From NCBI GenBank assembly GCA_002025645.1, contig CP018783.1, forward strand, positions 682,001 to 746,000: 64,000 bases of DNA, in the 5' to 3' direction. Positions 52,940-61,307 of the stretch are shown here, piece after piece; positions within the stretch are counted from its first letter, which is position 1; the number at the start of each line of letters is the position of its first letter. Origin of the DNA: Curtobacterium pusillum. Its GTDB lineage: Bacteria; Actinomycetota; Actinomycetes; Actinomycetales; Microbacteriaceae. A model generated the notes under the pieces. It was not told the DNA's origin. It saw only the letters and a program-made list of their open reading frames with translations, and searched no databases. The position numbers were made by a program, and so were the translations under genes.

Positions 52940-54598
52940 ATGACCGCCACGCTCGTCGCCAAGGGTCTCGCCGGCGGCTACGCCGCACGCACGCTGTTCG
53001 ACTCCCTCGACCTCACCGTCGCGCCGGGCGACGTGATCGGCGTGGTCGGCGTCAACGGCGCCGGCAAGTCGACGCTGCTCCGGCTCCTCGCCGGTGTGGA
53101 CGAGCCGCTCGCCGGGACGGTGTCGCTCGCTCCGACGGACGCCTTCGTCGGGTGGCTCCCGCAGGAACACGAGCGCGTCGAGGGCGAGACCGTCGCCGGG
53201 TACATCGGGCGCCGGACGGGCTGTGCTGAGGCCACCACGACGATGGACGCAGCAGCGGCAGCGCTCGGCGAGCCCGACGCGGGCGACGCCGTCGCGGACG
53301 CCTACTCGGCCGCGCTCGACCGGTGGCTGGCTGCCGGTGCGGCGGACCTGGACGAGCGCATCCCCGCGGTGCTGGCGGACCTCGGCCTCGGGTCGGACGG
53401 CGACGGCGTCGGCCCGGAGTCCCTGATGTCGGCGCTGTCCGGCGGGCAGGCTGCCCGCGTCGGCCTCGCAGCGCTCCTGCTCTCCCGGTTCGACGTCGTC
53501 TTGCTCGACGAGCCGACGAACGACCTCGACCACGACGGACTCGACCGGCTGGAGGGCTTCGTCCGGGGCCTCCGCGGCGGTGTCGTGCTCGTCAGCCACG
53601 ACCGCGAGTTCCTGGCGCGCTCGGTGACCGCCGTGCTCGAGTTCGACCTCGCGCAGTCGTCCAACCGTCTGTTCGGCGGCGGGTACGACTCCTTCCTCGA
53701 GGAGCGCGAGATCGCCAAGCAGCACAAGCGCGACGCCTACGAGGAGTACGCGTCGACGAAGGCCGACCTCGTCTCGCGGGCACGGACGCAGCGGGAGTGG
53801 TCGAGCCAGGGCGTCCGGAACGCCATGAAGAAGGCCCCCGACAACGACAAGATCCGCCGCAAGGCCGCGAGCGAGTCGAGCGAGAAGCAGGCGCAGAAGG
53901 TCCGGCAGATGGAGTCCCGCATCGCCCGGCTCGACGAGGTCGAGGAGCCCCGCAAGGAGTGGCAGCTCGAGTTCACGATCGGCAGTGCCCCTCGGTCGTC
54001 GGCGGTCGTCGCGACCCTCTCGGACGCCACGTTCACGCAGGGCGACTTCACGCTCGGGCCGGTCTCGCTGCAGGTGGACGGCGGCGACCGGATCGGCATC
54101 ACGGGTCCGAACGGCGCCGGCAAGTCCACCCTGCTCCGGGCGCTGCTCGGCAAGCAGGCACCGACGACGGGCACGGCCTCGCTCGGGTCGAGGGTGGCGA
54201 TCGGGGAGATCGACCAGGCCCGTGCGGCCTTCACCGGCGACCAGCCCCTCGCCGCCGCGTTCGAGGCCATCGTGCCCGAGTACACAACCGCCGACGTCCG
54301 GACCCTGCTCGCGAAGTTCGGGCTGAAGGCCGACCACGTCGGACGCCCCGCGAGTGCGCTCTCCCCCGGTGAGCGCACCCGCGCCGGGCTCGCGCTGCTG
54401 CAGGCCCGCGGGGTGAACGTCCTCGTGCTCGACGAGCCGACGAACCACCTCGACCTCGTGGCGATCGAGCAGCTCGAACAGGCACTCGAGTCGTACGAGG
54501 GCACGCTGCTGCTCGTCACGCACGACCGCCGGATGCTCGAGACCGTCCGGCTGGACCGGCAGTGGCGCGTCGAGGACGGTCGGGTCACGGAACGGTGA
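52940..54598 (+). CDS. ABC-F family ATPase
   Basis: A 552-residue soluble protein with two ABC ATPase domains and no membrane part. Walker A motifs: GVNGAGKSTLL and GPNGAGKSTLL. Signatures: LSGGQAARVGLAALLL and LSPGERTRAGLALLQ. Walker B: VVLLDEPTNDLD and VLVLDEPTNHLD. Between the domains is a charged, helical linker with KQHKRDAYEEYASTKADLV and KASESSEK-like KAASESSEKQAQKVRQME. ABC-F proteins act on ribosomes, some giving antibiotic resistance by target protection. Which sub-group this belongs to cannot be told from motifs. The linker length is compatible with either a resistance or housekeeping factor. Confidence 0.93.
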   Translation: MTATLVAKGLAGGYAARTLFDSLDLTVAPGDVIGVVGVNGAGKSTLLRLLAGVDEPLAGTVSLAPTDAFVGWLPQEHERVEGETVAGYIGRRTGCAEATTTMDAAAAALGEPDAGDAVADAYSAALDRWLAAGAADLDERIPAVLADLGLGSDGDGVGPESLMSALSGGQAARVGLAALLLSRFDVVLLDEPTNDLDHDGLDRLEGFVRGLRGGVVLVSHDREFLARSVTAVLEFDLAQSSNRLFGGGYDSFLEEREIAKQHKRDAYEEYASTKADLVSRARTQREWSSQGVRNAMKKAPDNDKIRRKAASESSEKQAQKVRQMESRIARLDEVEEPRKEWQLEFTIGSAPRSSAVVATLSDATFTQGDFTLGPVSLQVDGGDRIGITGPNGAGKSTLLRALLGKQAPTTGTASLGSRVAIGEIDQARAAFTGDQPLAAAFEAIVPEYTTADVRTLLAKFGLKADHVGRPASALSPGERTRAGLALLQARGVNVLVLDEPTNHLDLVAIEQLEQALESYEGTLLLVTHDRRMLETVRLDRQWRVEDGRVTER

Positions 54599-54630
54599 GC
54601 CCCGAACGCTGACTCCGTAGGCTCGCGGGC

Positions 54631-55362
54631 ATGGTCGACCTGCAACTCGCGCTCAACGGCGACACGACGCATCCGGCGATGCCGCGCACCGCCCAGGAGA
54701 TCGCCCGGGACGCCGCCGCCTGCGTCGCGGCCGGCGCGACCCTGCTCCACCTCCACGCCTTCGACGACGACGGCATCGAGTCGCTCGCGGCCGGGCCGGT
54801 GGGCCGGATGCTGCGGGCGGTTCGCGCCGCGTGCCCGGGGATCCCGCTGAACGTCACGACCTTCGCGGCGATCGTCCCGGACCCCCACGAACGACTGTCG
54901 CTGGTCTCCTCGTGGACCGAACTGCCCGACCTCGTCGCCGCGAACCAGGGCGAGGCCGGGATCGACGAGGTCAGCGAGGTGCTCGCGCGGCGCGGGGTCG
55001 GGATCGAGGCCTGCGTGCTGAGCACTTCCGACGCTGAGCGGTTCGTCCGGAAGGGCAGGCACGACCGGTTCGCGCGCCTCGTGGTCGAACCGCTGCTCGA
55101 CGACGTCGACGACGCGCTCGCGCTCGACGCCGAGATGGAGGCGATGATCGCCGCGGCGGACATCACGCTCCCCCAGCTCCACCACGGGATCGGGGCAGCG
55201 TCGTGGCAGGTCAGTCGTCGGGCGCTCGGCCGAGGGCACGCGATCCGGACAGGTCTCGAGGACACGTCGGTGCTCGAGGACGGCAGCGCCGCGACGTCGA
55301 ACCTCCAGCTCGCCGTCGCGGCAACCGCCCTCGTCAGCGGGACAGACCGAGCCGGTCGATGA
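54631..55362 (+). CDS. BKACE family 3-keto-5-aminohexanoate cleavage-type protein
   Basis: A 243-residue, somewhat short member of the beta-keto acid cleavage enzyme family. It starts VDLQLALNGDTTHPAMPRTAQEIARDAAACVAAGA, and the Zn-binding pair is in LLHLHAFD. The late segment HAIRTGLEDTSVLEDG carries the family's G-L-E-D Glu ligand. Such enzymes transfer acetyl-CoA onto a beta-keto acid, releasing acetoacetate and a new acyl-CoA; the specific substrate is unknown. ATG 54631 follows TAGGCT by 7 nt. The last 29 bp overlap the convergent gluconokinase gene. Confidence 0.87.
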   Translation: MVDLQLALNGDTTHPAMPRTAQEIARDAAACVAAGATLLHLHAFDDDGIESLAAGPVGRMLRAVRAACPGIPLNVTTFAAIVPDPHERLSLVSSWTELPDLVAANQGEAGIDEVSEVLARRGVGIEACVLSTSDAERFVRKGRHDRFARLVVEPLLDDVDDALALDAEMEAMIAAADITLPQLHHGIGAASWQVSRRALGRGHAIRTGLEDTSVLEDGSAATSNLQLAVAATALVSGTDRAGR

Positions 55363-55846
55363 CCTCGGCGCTCTCCTCCTGGGGAGTGCGGTCCGCGGCG
55401 ATCGTGACGTGTGCCTCGTCGGCCTGCGGCGGCTCGAGCGTCGCGAGCTGGGAAGCCAGCAGCGACGTCGGCATGAAGTGCCCCGACCGCTGGGACATCC
55501 GGTCCTCGATCAGGGAGCCGTCCCCGGCGACGTGCACGAACACCACACCCGGTGCCCGCAGCACGTCCCGGTAGGAGCGCTTCAGCGCCGAGCAGGTCAC
55601 GACCCCCGGCGTCCCGGCGTCGAGGTGCCCGCGGATCCACGTCGCGATGACGTCGAGCCAGGGCCAACGGTCCTCGTCGGTGAGCGGGGTGCCGGCGTGC
55701 ATCTTGTCGACGTTCGCCTGCGGGTGCATGGCGTCACCCTCGGCGAAGTCCCACCCGAGCTGCTCGGCGACCATCGCGGCGACGGTGGACTTCCCCGACC
55801 CGGAGACCCCCATCACGACGAGGACGCGTGCGTCGACGGTGCTCAA
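55334..55846 (-). CDS. gluconokinase
   Basis: A 170-residue kinase of the GntK/IdnK family that phosphorylates gluconate to 6-phosphogluconate. P-loop VMGVSGSGKSTVAAMVAEQL is at the N-terminus. FAEGDAMHPQANVDKMHAGTPLTDEDRWPWL is the family hallmark, then VVTCSALKRSYRDVLR and SQRSGHFMPTSLLASQLATLEPP. The start is taken as TTG 55846, which overlaps the permease stop as TTGA and gives the usual length. The permease gene directly upstream supplies the substrate. Confidence 0.95.
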   Translation of the reverse strand: MSTVDARVLVVMGVSGSGKSTVAAMVAEQLGWDFAEGDAMHPQANVDKMHAGTPLTDEDRWPWLDVIATWIRGHLDAGTPGVVTCSALKRSYRDVLRAPGVVFVHVAGDGSLIEDRMSQRSGHFMPTSLLASQLATLEPPQADEAHVTIAADRTPQEESAEVIDRLGLSR

Positions 55847-57414
55847 CGGATGAACACCCCCGCGAGCATGACCCCGGCGAGGCCGAACACCGAGATGAGG
55901 CACTCGAGCATCGTCCACGTCTTGAACGTCTGCCCGACGGTCGTGTTGAGGTACCCCTTCACCAGCCAGAACCCGGCGTCGTTCACGTGCGACAGGAAGA
56001 CCGAACCGGCGCCGATCGCGAGCACGAGCAGCGAGGTCATCGGCGAGGACAGGTCGTGCGCGATCGGCGCCATGATGCCGGCCGCGGTCACCGTCGCGAC
56101 CGTCGCCGAACCGGTGGCCACGCGGACGAGCGCCGAGACGACCCAGGCCACGAGCAGCACCGAGATCCCGGAGTCCTTCACGGCGTCGGCGATCACCCCG
56201 CCGATGCCGGTGTCGATGAGGACCTGCTTGAAGCCACCACCGGCCCCGACGATGAGCAGGACGCCCGCGACCGGCGGCAGCGCGCTCTCCAGGGACTTCG
56301 ACACGGCCGATCGGTCCATGCCGCCGCCGATGGCGAAGAAGACCATGGCGTAGACGGCGGCGATCCCGATCGCGATCATCGGCGACCCGAGGAAGTCGAG
56401 CAGGCTGACCCACGAACCGGAAGCGTTCGGCACGGTGGCCTCACGGATGGCCTGGGCGAGCATGAGCACGACCGGCAGCAGGATGCCGACGAGCGCGACG
56501 GTGAACGAGGGGCTGCGCGGTTCGCTGATGACGCGGGTGAAGTCGCTCTTGCCGTGGGGCAGCGAAGCGGTGTCCTGCGTGGCGGGGCCGCGCCGCGCCT
56601 CCCGTCCGGCCTGTGCCGGGTCGTCGGAGACGGAACCCGACCCGCGCGAACCGAACATGTCGGGGGCCGGGATGTCGACCCAGCGCGCCGCGAAGCGGGC
56701 GAAGACCGGACCGGCCAGGACGATGACGGGGATCGCGAGCACGATGCCGAAGGCGAGGGTCGTACCGAGGTTCGCGCCGACCGTGGAGATCGCGACGAGC
56801 GGGCCGGGGTGCGGCGGGACGAACGCGTGCATCGTCGACAGGCCGACCAGCGCCGGCACGGCGATCTTCATGATCGGGACGGAGCTGCGCTTCGCGACGA
56901 GCACGATGATCGGGATGAGCAGGACGAGGCCGACCTCGAAGAACATCGGCAGGCCGATCAGCGCGCCGATCAGGGCCATCGTCCACGGCAGCGCCGCCTT
57001 CGAGGACTTCCGCACGAGCGTGTCGACCACGCGGTCGGCGGCGCCGGAGTCGACGAGCATCTTGCCGAACATCGACCCGAGGCCGACCAGGATGCCGACG
57101 CTCGTCATGGTGGCGCCGAACCCGTTGCCGAAGCTCGTGACCGCCTTGTCGGGGGCGAGCCCCGCGCCGATGCCGACGCCGAGCGCGCCGATCGTCAGCG
57201 CGATGAACGGGTGCACCTTGAGCCAGGTGATGAGCGCGATGATCACCACGATGCCGATCACCGCCGCGATGATCAGCTGCGCGACCGGGCCGGAGGGGTC
57301 GACGGTCTCGGTCCCTCCACCCTCTGCTGCGAGGACGGAGACCGCGTGGGCGGTGGCCGCGTGGGCCGTGGCCGCATGGGCCGTGGCCGGATCGGCCAGG
57401 AGAGCGTGAGGCAT
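55843..57414 (-). CDS. gntP: gluconate:H+ symporter, GntP family
   Basis: A 523-residue transporter with about 12-14 helices. GntP features include ALPWTMALIGALIGLPMFFEVGLVLLIP, VGLSTMHAFVPPHPGPLVAISTVGANLG and AVRVATGSATVATVTAAGI-type VRVATGSATVATVTAAGIMAP. A hydrophilic loop of about 60 residues (SRGSGSVSDDPAQAGREARR) is inserted mid-protein. The N-terminus has three near-identical 15-bp repeats encoding A-T-A-H-A units. It is the first gene of the gluconate operon, facing the GntR regulator across a palindromic operator. Confidence 0.94.
   Translation of the reverse strand: MPHALLADPATAHAATAHAATAHAVSVLAAEGGGTETVDPSGPVAQLIIAAVIGIVVIIALITWLKVHPFIALTIGALGVGIGAGLAPDKAVTSFGNGFGATMTSVGILVGLGSMFGKMLVDSGAADRVVDTLVRKSSKAALPWTMALIGALIGLPMFFEVGLVLLIPIIVLVAKRSSVPIMKIAVPALVGLSTMHAFVPPHPGPLVAISTVGANLGTTLAFGIVLAIPVIVLAGPVFARFAARWVDIPAPDMFGSRGSGSVSDDPAQAGREARRGPATQDTASLPHGKSDFTRVISEPRSPSFTVALVGILLPVVLMLAQAIREATVPNASGSWVSLLDFLGSPMIAIGIAAVYAMVFFAIGGGMDRSAVSKSLESALPPVAGVLLIVGAGGGFKQVLIDTGIGGVIADAVKDSGISVLLVAWVVSALVRVATGSATVATVTAAGIMAPIAHDLSSPMTSLLVLAIGAGSVFLSHVNDAGFWLVKGYLNTTVGQTFKTWTMLECLISVFGLAGVMLAGVFIR
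57342..57386 (-). repeat. three 15-bp tandem repeats inside gntP
   Basis: Units at 57342-57356, 57357-57371 and 57372-57386 on the plus strand read CCGC-n-TGGGC-n-GTGG with one change each. They encode repeated A-T-A-H-A near the gntP N-terminus, before the first membrane helix. An in-frame period of 15 bp means copy-number changes would lengthen or shorten the tail without frameshift. Confidence 0.75.
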
Positions 57415-57502
57415 CGGTGCCCCTTCCTGGAGCCGCTGCCGCGCGGCTCCGTCGCCTTCGTGTCGAGAACGGTCTGGCGTGCTGTGCGCCGGCCGTCAAT
57501 AA

Positions 57503-57516
57503 TCTGATTAATCAGA
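57503..57516. promoter_or_regulatory. GntR-type operator, perfect palindrome
   Basis: TCTGATTAATCAGA is a perfect 14-bp palindrome, AT-rich in a very GC-rich genome. It is located 89 bp upstream of the gntP start and 105 bp upstream of the divergent GntR gene. Shape and position fit the dimeric binding site of the FadR/GntR-type regulator next door. Confidence 0.65.
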
Positions 57517-57620
57517 CTATACGACGATCCACCGCGCGGCACTCGCTCTCCCGGGCAGTCTGCCGATTCGATGGACACCACGTCACGCCGACTGCGTGAC
57601 ACGTACTGCATGGAGGAACG

Positions 57621-58319
57621 ATGCCCACCGGACGCGGCCTGCACGCCCACGTGCTCGACACCCTCGGGCAGCGCATCGTCGACGGCGCGATCGCCCCCGG
57701 CACCGTCGTCCGACCCGAACACGTCGCGGAGGAGTTCGGCGTGTCGCGCTCCGTCGTCCGCGAAGCCCTCCGCGTCCTGCAGTCCCTCGGCCTCGTCGAA
57801 CCCCGGCAACGTGTCGGCACGCAGGTGCTCGGCATCGGGTCGTGGGAACTCCTCGCGCCGACGGTCATCCGGTGGCGCGGTGCCTCGCCGTCGTACTTCG
57901 TCCAGCAGCGTGAACTCCTCGAGCTCCGGCTCGGCGTCGAGCCGGTCGCAGCGTCGCTCGGGGCCGGGACACCCGCTGCGTCCGCCGTGCTCGCCGCGGC
58001 CTCGGACATGCTCGACGCGTGCGCCCGGGAGGACAGTCGCGCCTACCTCGAGGCGGACGTCCGCTTCCACCGCGCGCTGCTCACCGCGTCGGGGAACACC
58101 GTGTTCGCGCACTTCGCGGGGACCGTCGAGGCGCTGCTGCGGACCCGGACGTCGGAGTCGCGGGACACCATCACGCGGTGGACGCGGGACGCGGCTGCCC
58201 GGCACGAGGCGGTCGGTCGGGCGCTGGTCGCGGGCGACGGTACCGCTGCGTCGGCTGCCGCGGGCGAGTTGGTGCGCGTGACGCGGGACGAGTTCATCGC
58301 CGAGGCGCCGACGTCCTGA
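57621..58319 (+). CDS. GntR family regulator (FadR/FCD subfamily)
   Basis: A 232-residue regulator with an N-terminal winged helix (LGQRIVDGAIAPGTVVRPEH then FGVSRSVVREALRVLQSLGL) and an all-helical FCD ligand domain with metal-binding residues in LELRLGVEPVAA, EADVRFHRALLTASGN and RHEAVGRALVAGD. FCD members sense sugar acids such as gluconate. It is divergent from gntP-gntK across the palindrome 57503-57516, so it most likely represses the gluconate genes until gluconate or a phosphate derivative appears. GGAGGAACG precedes the ATG. Confidence 0.93.
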   Translation: MPTGRGLHAHVLDTLGQRIVDGAIAPGTVVRPEHVAEEFGVSRSVVREALRVLQSLGLVEPRQRVGTQVLGIGSWELLAPTVIRWRGASPSYFVQQRELLELRLGVEPVAASLGAGTPAASAVLAAASDMLDACAREDSRAYLEADVRFHRALLTASGNTVFAHFAGTVEALLRTRTSESRDTITRWTRDAAARHEAVGRALVAGDGTAASAAAGELVRVTRDEFIAEAPTS

Positions 58320-58330
58320 CGTGCCGGTCT

Positions 58331-58424
58331 GTTCTTTCCCAGAACACACGCGATGGAAAGTGAGAACGGGCGTACCTGGTCAGAACTTCCCGGCAGGTAC
58401 GCCCGGAAGGGCTCGGTACGCCCG
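58331..58424. repeat. 94-bp repeat type 3, copy 1
   Basis: Starts GTTCTTTCCCAGAAC and includes the internal inverted pair GGGCGTACCTG / CAGGTACGCCC. Copy 2 lies 178 bp downstream in the same orientation, about nine differences in 94 positions. It lies in the 312-bp gap between the GntR gene and the convergent acetyltransferase gene. That gap has no credible gene; it is made mostly of repeats. Confidence 0.75.
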
Positions 58425-58454
58425 GAAACGCCGGGTGGGTGGTGACCAGAAGAC

Positions 58455-58496
58455 GGACTGGAGGCGCGGTGTTTGCCCGCCACTCGCCTCCAGTCC
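58455..58496. terminator. hairpin of the GGAGGCG family
   Basis: GGACTGGAGGCG (58455-58466) pairs perfectly with CGCCTCCAGTCC (58485-58496) with an 18-nt loop. It lies between the two 94-bp repeats, between convergent genes. It could terminate both, and shares its stem with hairpins at 22988 and 30117. Confidence 0.6.
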
Positions 58497-58508
58497 GGTG
58501 GTCCGTGC

Positions 58509-58602
58509 GTTCTTTCCCAGAACGCGCGCGATGGAACGTGGAAACGGGCGTACCTGGTCGGAATTTTCCGGCAGGTACGCCCGAAAGGGCTCGGTACGCC
58601 CG
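58509..58602. repeat. 94-bp repeat type 3, copy 2
   Basis: Direct copy of 58331-58424 with the same GTTCTTTCCCAGAAC start and same internal GGGCGTACCTG / CAGGTACGCCC stem. It ends 30 bp before the stop of the acetyltransferase gene. The hairpin is intact in both copies. Confidence 0.75.
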
Positions 58603-58631
58603 AATCAGCCCGGTACGGCCGAGCGACCGAG

Positions 58632-59234
58632 CTACCGCCGCGCGAACAGGCGCGGGCCGCGCAGGCGCAGCCGCATCGTCACCGTGCCGAGCCACCGGTC
58701 GTACTTGTAGCCGACCTTCCCCATGCGGCCGACCTCCTCGAAGCCGAGTCGCTCGTGCAGACGGATCGACGCCTCGGCCTGGCGGTCGGCGATGACGGCG
58801 ACGACCTCGCGGACGCCGGCCGACCGGCACTCGTCGAGCAGCGCCTCCATGAGCGCGCGTCCGAGTCCCTTCCCGCCGGACGCGGCACCGAGGTAGATCG
58901 AGTCCTCGACGACGCGGTTCGAGCGGTCCCGCGGGTTCCAGGCGTCGACGAGGGCGTACCCGAGGACCTGCCCGGACGGGTTCTGGGCCACCAGGAACGG
59001 CAGGCCCCGGCGACGGATCTCGTCGTACCGGCGCTTCCACGCGGCGAAGGTGAACGCCGACGGGTCGAAGGTCACCGACGAGTTGCGGACGTAGTGCGTG
59101 TGGATCTCACGGATGTCGGGCAGGTCCGTGGGTTCGGCGGCGCGGATCGTGTACACGAACGCCGCTTCCGCCGGCACCGGGGCACGCAGGTGTCGCGGCA
59201 GGACCCGCCGTCGCTGGTATTCCTCCTCGAGCAC
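58632..59234 (-). CDS. GNAT acetyltransferase, phosphinothricin acetyltransferase-like
   Basis: A 200-residue acetyltransferase. The GNAT core starts YTIRAAEPTDLPDIREIHTHYV, VTFDPSAFTFAAWKRRYDE follows, then the acetyl-CoA loop LGAASGGKGLGRALMEALLDE (a variant of R/Q-x-x-G-x-G/A) and IRLHERLGFEEVGRMGKVGYKYDRWL, close to Pat/Bar-type N-acetyltransferases. The N-terminal 26 residues precede the domain. GTG 59234 is supported by TAGGCT (59242-59247 in reverse) 7 nt upstream. Substrate may be an amino acid analogue or a xenobiotic amine. Confidence 0.88.
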   Translation of the reverse strand: MLEEEYQRRRVLPRHLRAPVPAEAAFVYTIRAAEPTDLPDIREIHTHYVRNSSVTFDPSAFTFAAWKRRYDEIRRRGLPFLVAQNPSGQVLGYALVDAWNPRDRSNRVVEDSIYLGAASGGKGLGRALMEALLDECRSAGVREVVAVIADRQAEASIRLHERLGFEEVGRMGKVGYKYDRWLGTVTMRLRLRGPRLFARR

Positions 59235-59244
59235 GCGTCCGAGC

Positions 59245-59949
59245 CTATGCCGCGGGCGGTCCGACCGGTTCGACGGGCAGGGTCCAGTCCACGGGCGATG
59301 CTCCCTGTGCGACGAGCAGCTCGTTCACCTGCGAGAACGGTCTGCTGCCGAAGAACCCGCGCGACGCACTGAGCGGCGAGGGGTGCGCGGACGCCACGAC
59401 CGGGGTGTCGCCGAGGAGCGGCCGGACCGAGCCCGCCTGGTTGCCCCAGAGCACGGCGACGAGGGGCTTCCCACGGGCGACGAGCGCGCGGACGGCCTGG
59501 TCGGTGACTGCTTCCCAGCCTCTGCCGCGGTGGCTCCCCGCCTCGCCGGACCGCACGGTGAGCACCCGGTTGAGCAGCAGCACGCCCTGGGCGGACCACG
59601 CCCGGAGGTCTCCGTGGGCGGGCGGCGTCAGGCCGAGGTCGGACTCCAGCTCGCGGTAGATGTTCGCCAGGCTGCGCGGCACGGGTCGCACGTGCGGGTC
59701 GACGGCGAACGACAGGCCGATCGGGTGCCCAGGCGTCGGGTACGGGTCCTGCCCGACGACGAGCACCTTCACGTCGTCGAACGGGTCGACGAAGGCCCGG
59801 AGGACGTGGTCGCCGGCGGGCAGGTACGGCCGGCCGGCAACGACCTCGTCGCGGAGCCAGGAACCCATCCGGTGGACGTCGTCCTCGACCGGGGCGAGCG
59901 CCAGCGCCCAGCCGGGGTCGACCAGATCGGCGAGCGGGCGGGCCTGCAC
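59245..59949 (-). CDS. ung: uracil-DNA glycosylase, family 1
   Basis: A 234-residue base-excision repair enzyme that removes uracil from DNA. The water-activating loop [18 protein letters not shown] carries Asp68. Family motifs [10 protein letters not shown] and the leucine/His loop [24 protein letters not shown] follow. Length and motifs match Ung closely. GTG start. It is 4 bp upstream of nothing essential: the next gene upstream (peptidase) ends 4 bp away, so all four genes from the phosphoribosyltransferase to here may be one transcript. Confidence 0.96.
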   Translation of the reverse strand: MQARPLADLVDPGWALALAPVEDDVHRMGSWLRDEVVAGRPYLPAGDHVLRAFVDPFDDVKVLVVGQDPYPTPGHPIGLSFAVDPHVRPVPRSLANIYRELESDLGLTPPAHGDLRAWSAQGVLLLNRVLTVRSGEAGSHRGRGWEAVTDQAVRALVARGKPLVAVLWGNQAGSVRPLLGDTPVVASAHPSPLSASRGFFGSRPFSQVNELLVAQGASPVDWTLPVEPVGPPAA

Positions 59950-59953
59950 GACG

Positions 59954-60676
59954 CTAGGCGCCCATCGTCGCGACGGCGACCGACTCCTCGCCGGCGACGA
60001 CGCGCCAGACGCTGCCGGTGCCGCGGACCTCGAGGGCGCCCTCGCCGACGACGAGGGTGGTGTCCTCGTCGATCGCGATGCCCGCCGTGACGAACTCGGC
60101 CTCGGCGCTCGCGATGAGTCGAGCGAGCGTGCCGGCCTGGACGGCGTGCACGTCGATGGTCAGGTCGACGAGTCCGAGCCCCTCGCGGAGCTCGACCTCG
60201 TCCAGCCCCTCGGACGCGTCCTCTGGGCAGATCTCCACGCCGCCGATGCGCCAGCCGCCGATGAGGGCACGGTCGGAGGCGATCATCGCGCCGGCCGAGT
60301 AGCCGAGGTAGGGCAGGCCGTCGGACACGAGCAGGCGGATCTGGTCGACGAGCGGGGCGACCGCGTCGAGGTAGTGCGGGGTGACCCCGCCGCCGATCAC
60401 CAGGGCGTCGACGTCGCTCAGCACGGTGGTGCTGAAGACCTCACCCGGGGCGATCTCGGTGACGAGGACTTCGGCCTGGCGGGCGCCGCCGAGGACCTCG
60501 GCGATGTCGGCGGTGGACGGAGAGAGGGAGGCGGCGGATGCGCCGGCGACCGACAGCAGTCCGATGCGCGGGACGGTCCGACCGACGGCCGCGGACCGCG
60601 CGGTGGCCTCGGCGAGGAACGGCGCAGCGGCGTCCGAGGCGGCGAAGGGTCCACCGCCGACGAGGTGGATGCTCAC
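59954..60676 (-). CDS. S51-like peptidase / cyanophycinase-like class I GAT-fold protein
   Basis: This 240-residue protein has the dipeptidase E/cyanophycinase fold. It starts [22 protein letters not shown], then [19 protein letters not shown] and the nucleophile elbow [11 protein letters not shown] with the active Ser. [29 protein letters not shown] follows, typical of the S51 family. It would cleave small Asp-containing or beta-linked peptides in the cytoplasm. GTG 60676 overlaps the stop of the phosphoribosyltransferase gene, so it is coupled. The exact substrate is unknown. Confidence 0.85.
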   Translation of the reverse strand: MSIHLVGGGPFAASDAAAPFLAEATARSAAVGRTVPRIGLLSVAGASAASLSPSTADIAEVLGGARQAEVLVTEIAPGEVFSTTVLSDVDALVIGGGVTPHYLDAVAPLVDQIRLLVSDGLPYLGYSAGAMIASDRALIGGWRIGGVEICPEDASEGLDEVELREGLGLVDLTIDVHAVQAGTLARLIASAEAEFVTAGIAIDEDTTLVVGEGALEVRGTGSVWRVVAGEESVAVATMGA

Positions 60677-61206
60677 GACTCGGCCGTCACCGGGGCGAGG
60701 GCGCTCCACGGGAAGGTGATCCACCCGTCGACACGACGCCACACGTGGTCGGGCTCGAGGACCGTGCCGGGCTTCGAGTACAGGCACGCACTGCGGACGT
60801 CGGCACCGGCGTTCCGGATGATGTCGACCACCAGGCGCAGCGTGCGGCCGGAGTCGGACACGTCGTCGACGACCAGGACGCGCTTGCCGGCGAGGCTCGG
60901 GGCGTCGAGGGCGGGCGACAGGATGACGGGCTCGTCGAGGCGCTGCTCGACGTCGGTGTAGAACTCGACGTTGATCGAGCCGCACTCCTTGGTGCCGAGC
61001 GCGTAGGCCACGGCACCGGCGATGATGAGGCCACCGCGGGCCACGGCGACGACGACCTCGGGTTCGAAGCCGGACGACAGGACGTCCTTCGCGAGCAGGC
61101 GCGCCGCGTCCCCGAACTCCAGCCAGCCGAGCACCTCGGGCCCGCTCGTCACGGTCACGGTCGAGGGAGCCTGGGCGGGTGACCCGGATTCGCTGCTGAT
61201 CGGCAT
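60673..61206 (-). CDS. phosphoribosyltransferase family protein
   Basis: A 177-residue type I PRTase. The PRPP loop is VLVVDDVSDSGRTLRLVVD. Upstream is VVAVARGGLIIAGAVAYALG and downstream RSACLYSKPGTVLEPDHVWR with W-I-T-F-P-W near the C-terminus, the arrangement of xanthine/guanine- or hypoxanthine-salvage-like PRTases. It would convert a purine base and PRPP to the nucleotide. ATG 61206 has TACCGT (61213-61218 in reverse) 6 nt upstream, indicating a leaderless transcript. Confidence 0.9.
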   Translation of the reverse strand: MPISSESGSPAQAPSTVTVTSGPEVLGWLEFGDAARLLAKDVLSSGFEPEVVVAVARGGLIIAGAVAYALGTKECGSINVEFYTDVEQRLDEPVILSPALDAPSLAGKRVLVVDDVSDSGRTLRLVVDIIRNAGADVRSACLYSKPGTVLEPDHVWRRVDGWITFPWSALAPVTAES

Positions 61207-61307
61207 CCGACCACGGTACCGGCACCGACCCCACGCCCGCGACCCGCACGCACGCCCGGGCGCGTGCGGACCCGCGGGCGAACCCGCGCGCCGACCCGTC
61301 GGGCCCG

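Noticed and set aside
57417..57599. A 60-codon frame in the gntP/gntR intergenic region.
   Set aside because: It runs across the palindromic operator and promoter region, lacks a ribosome binding site and has no protein-like features.
58331..58602. The paired 94-bp repeats as ends of an insertion sequence.
   Set aside because: They are direct, only 178 bp apart, and enclose no transposase or target-site duplication.
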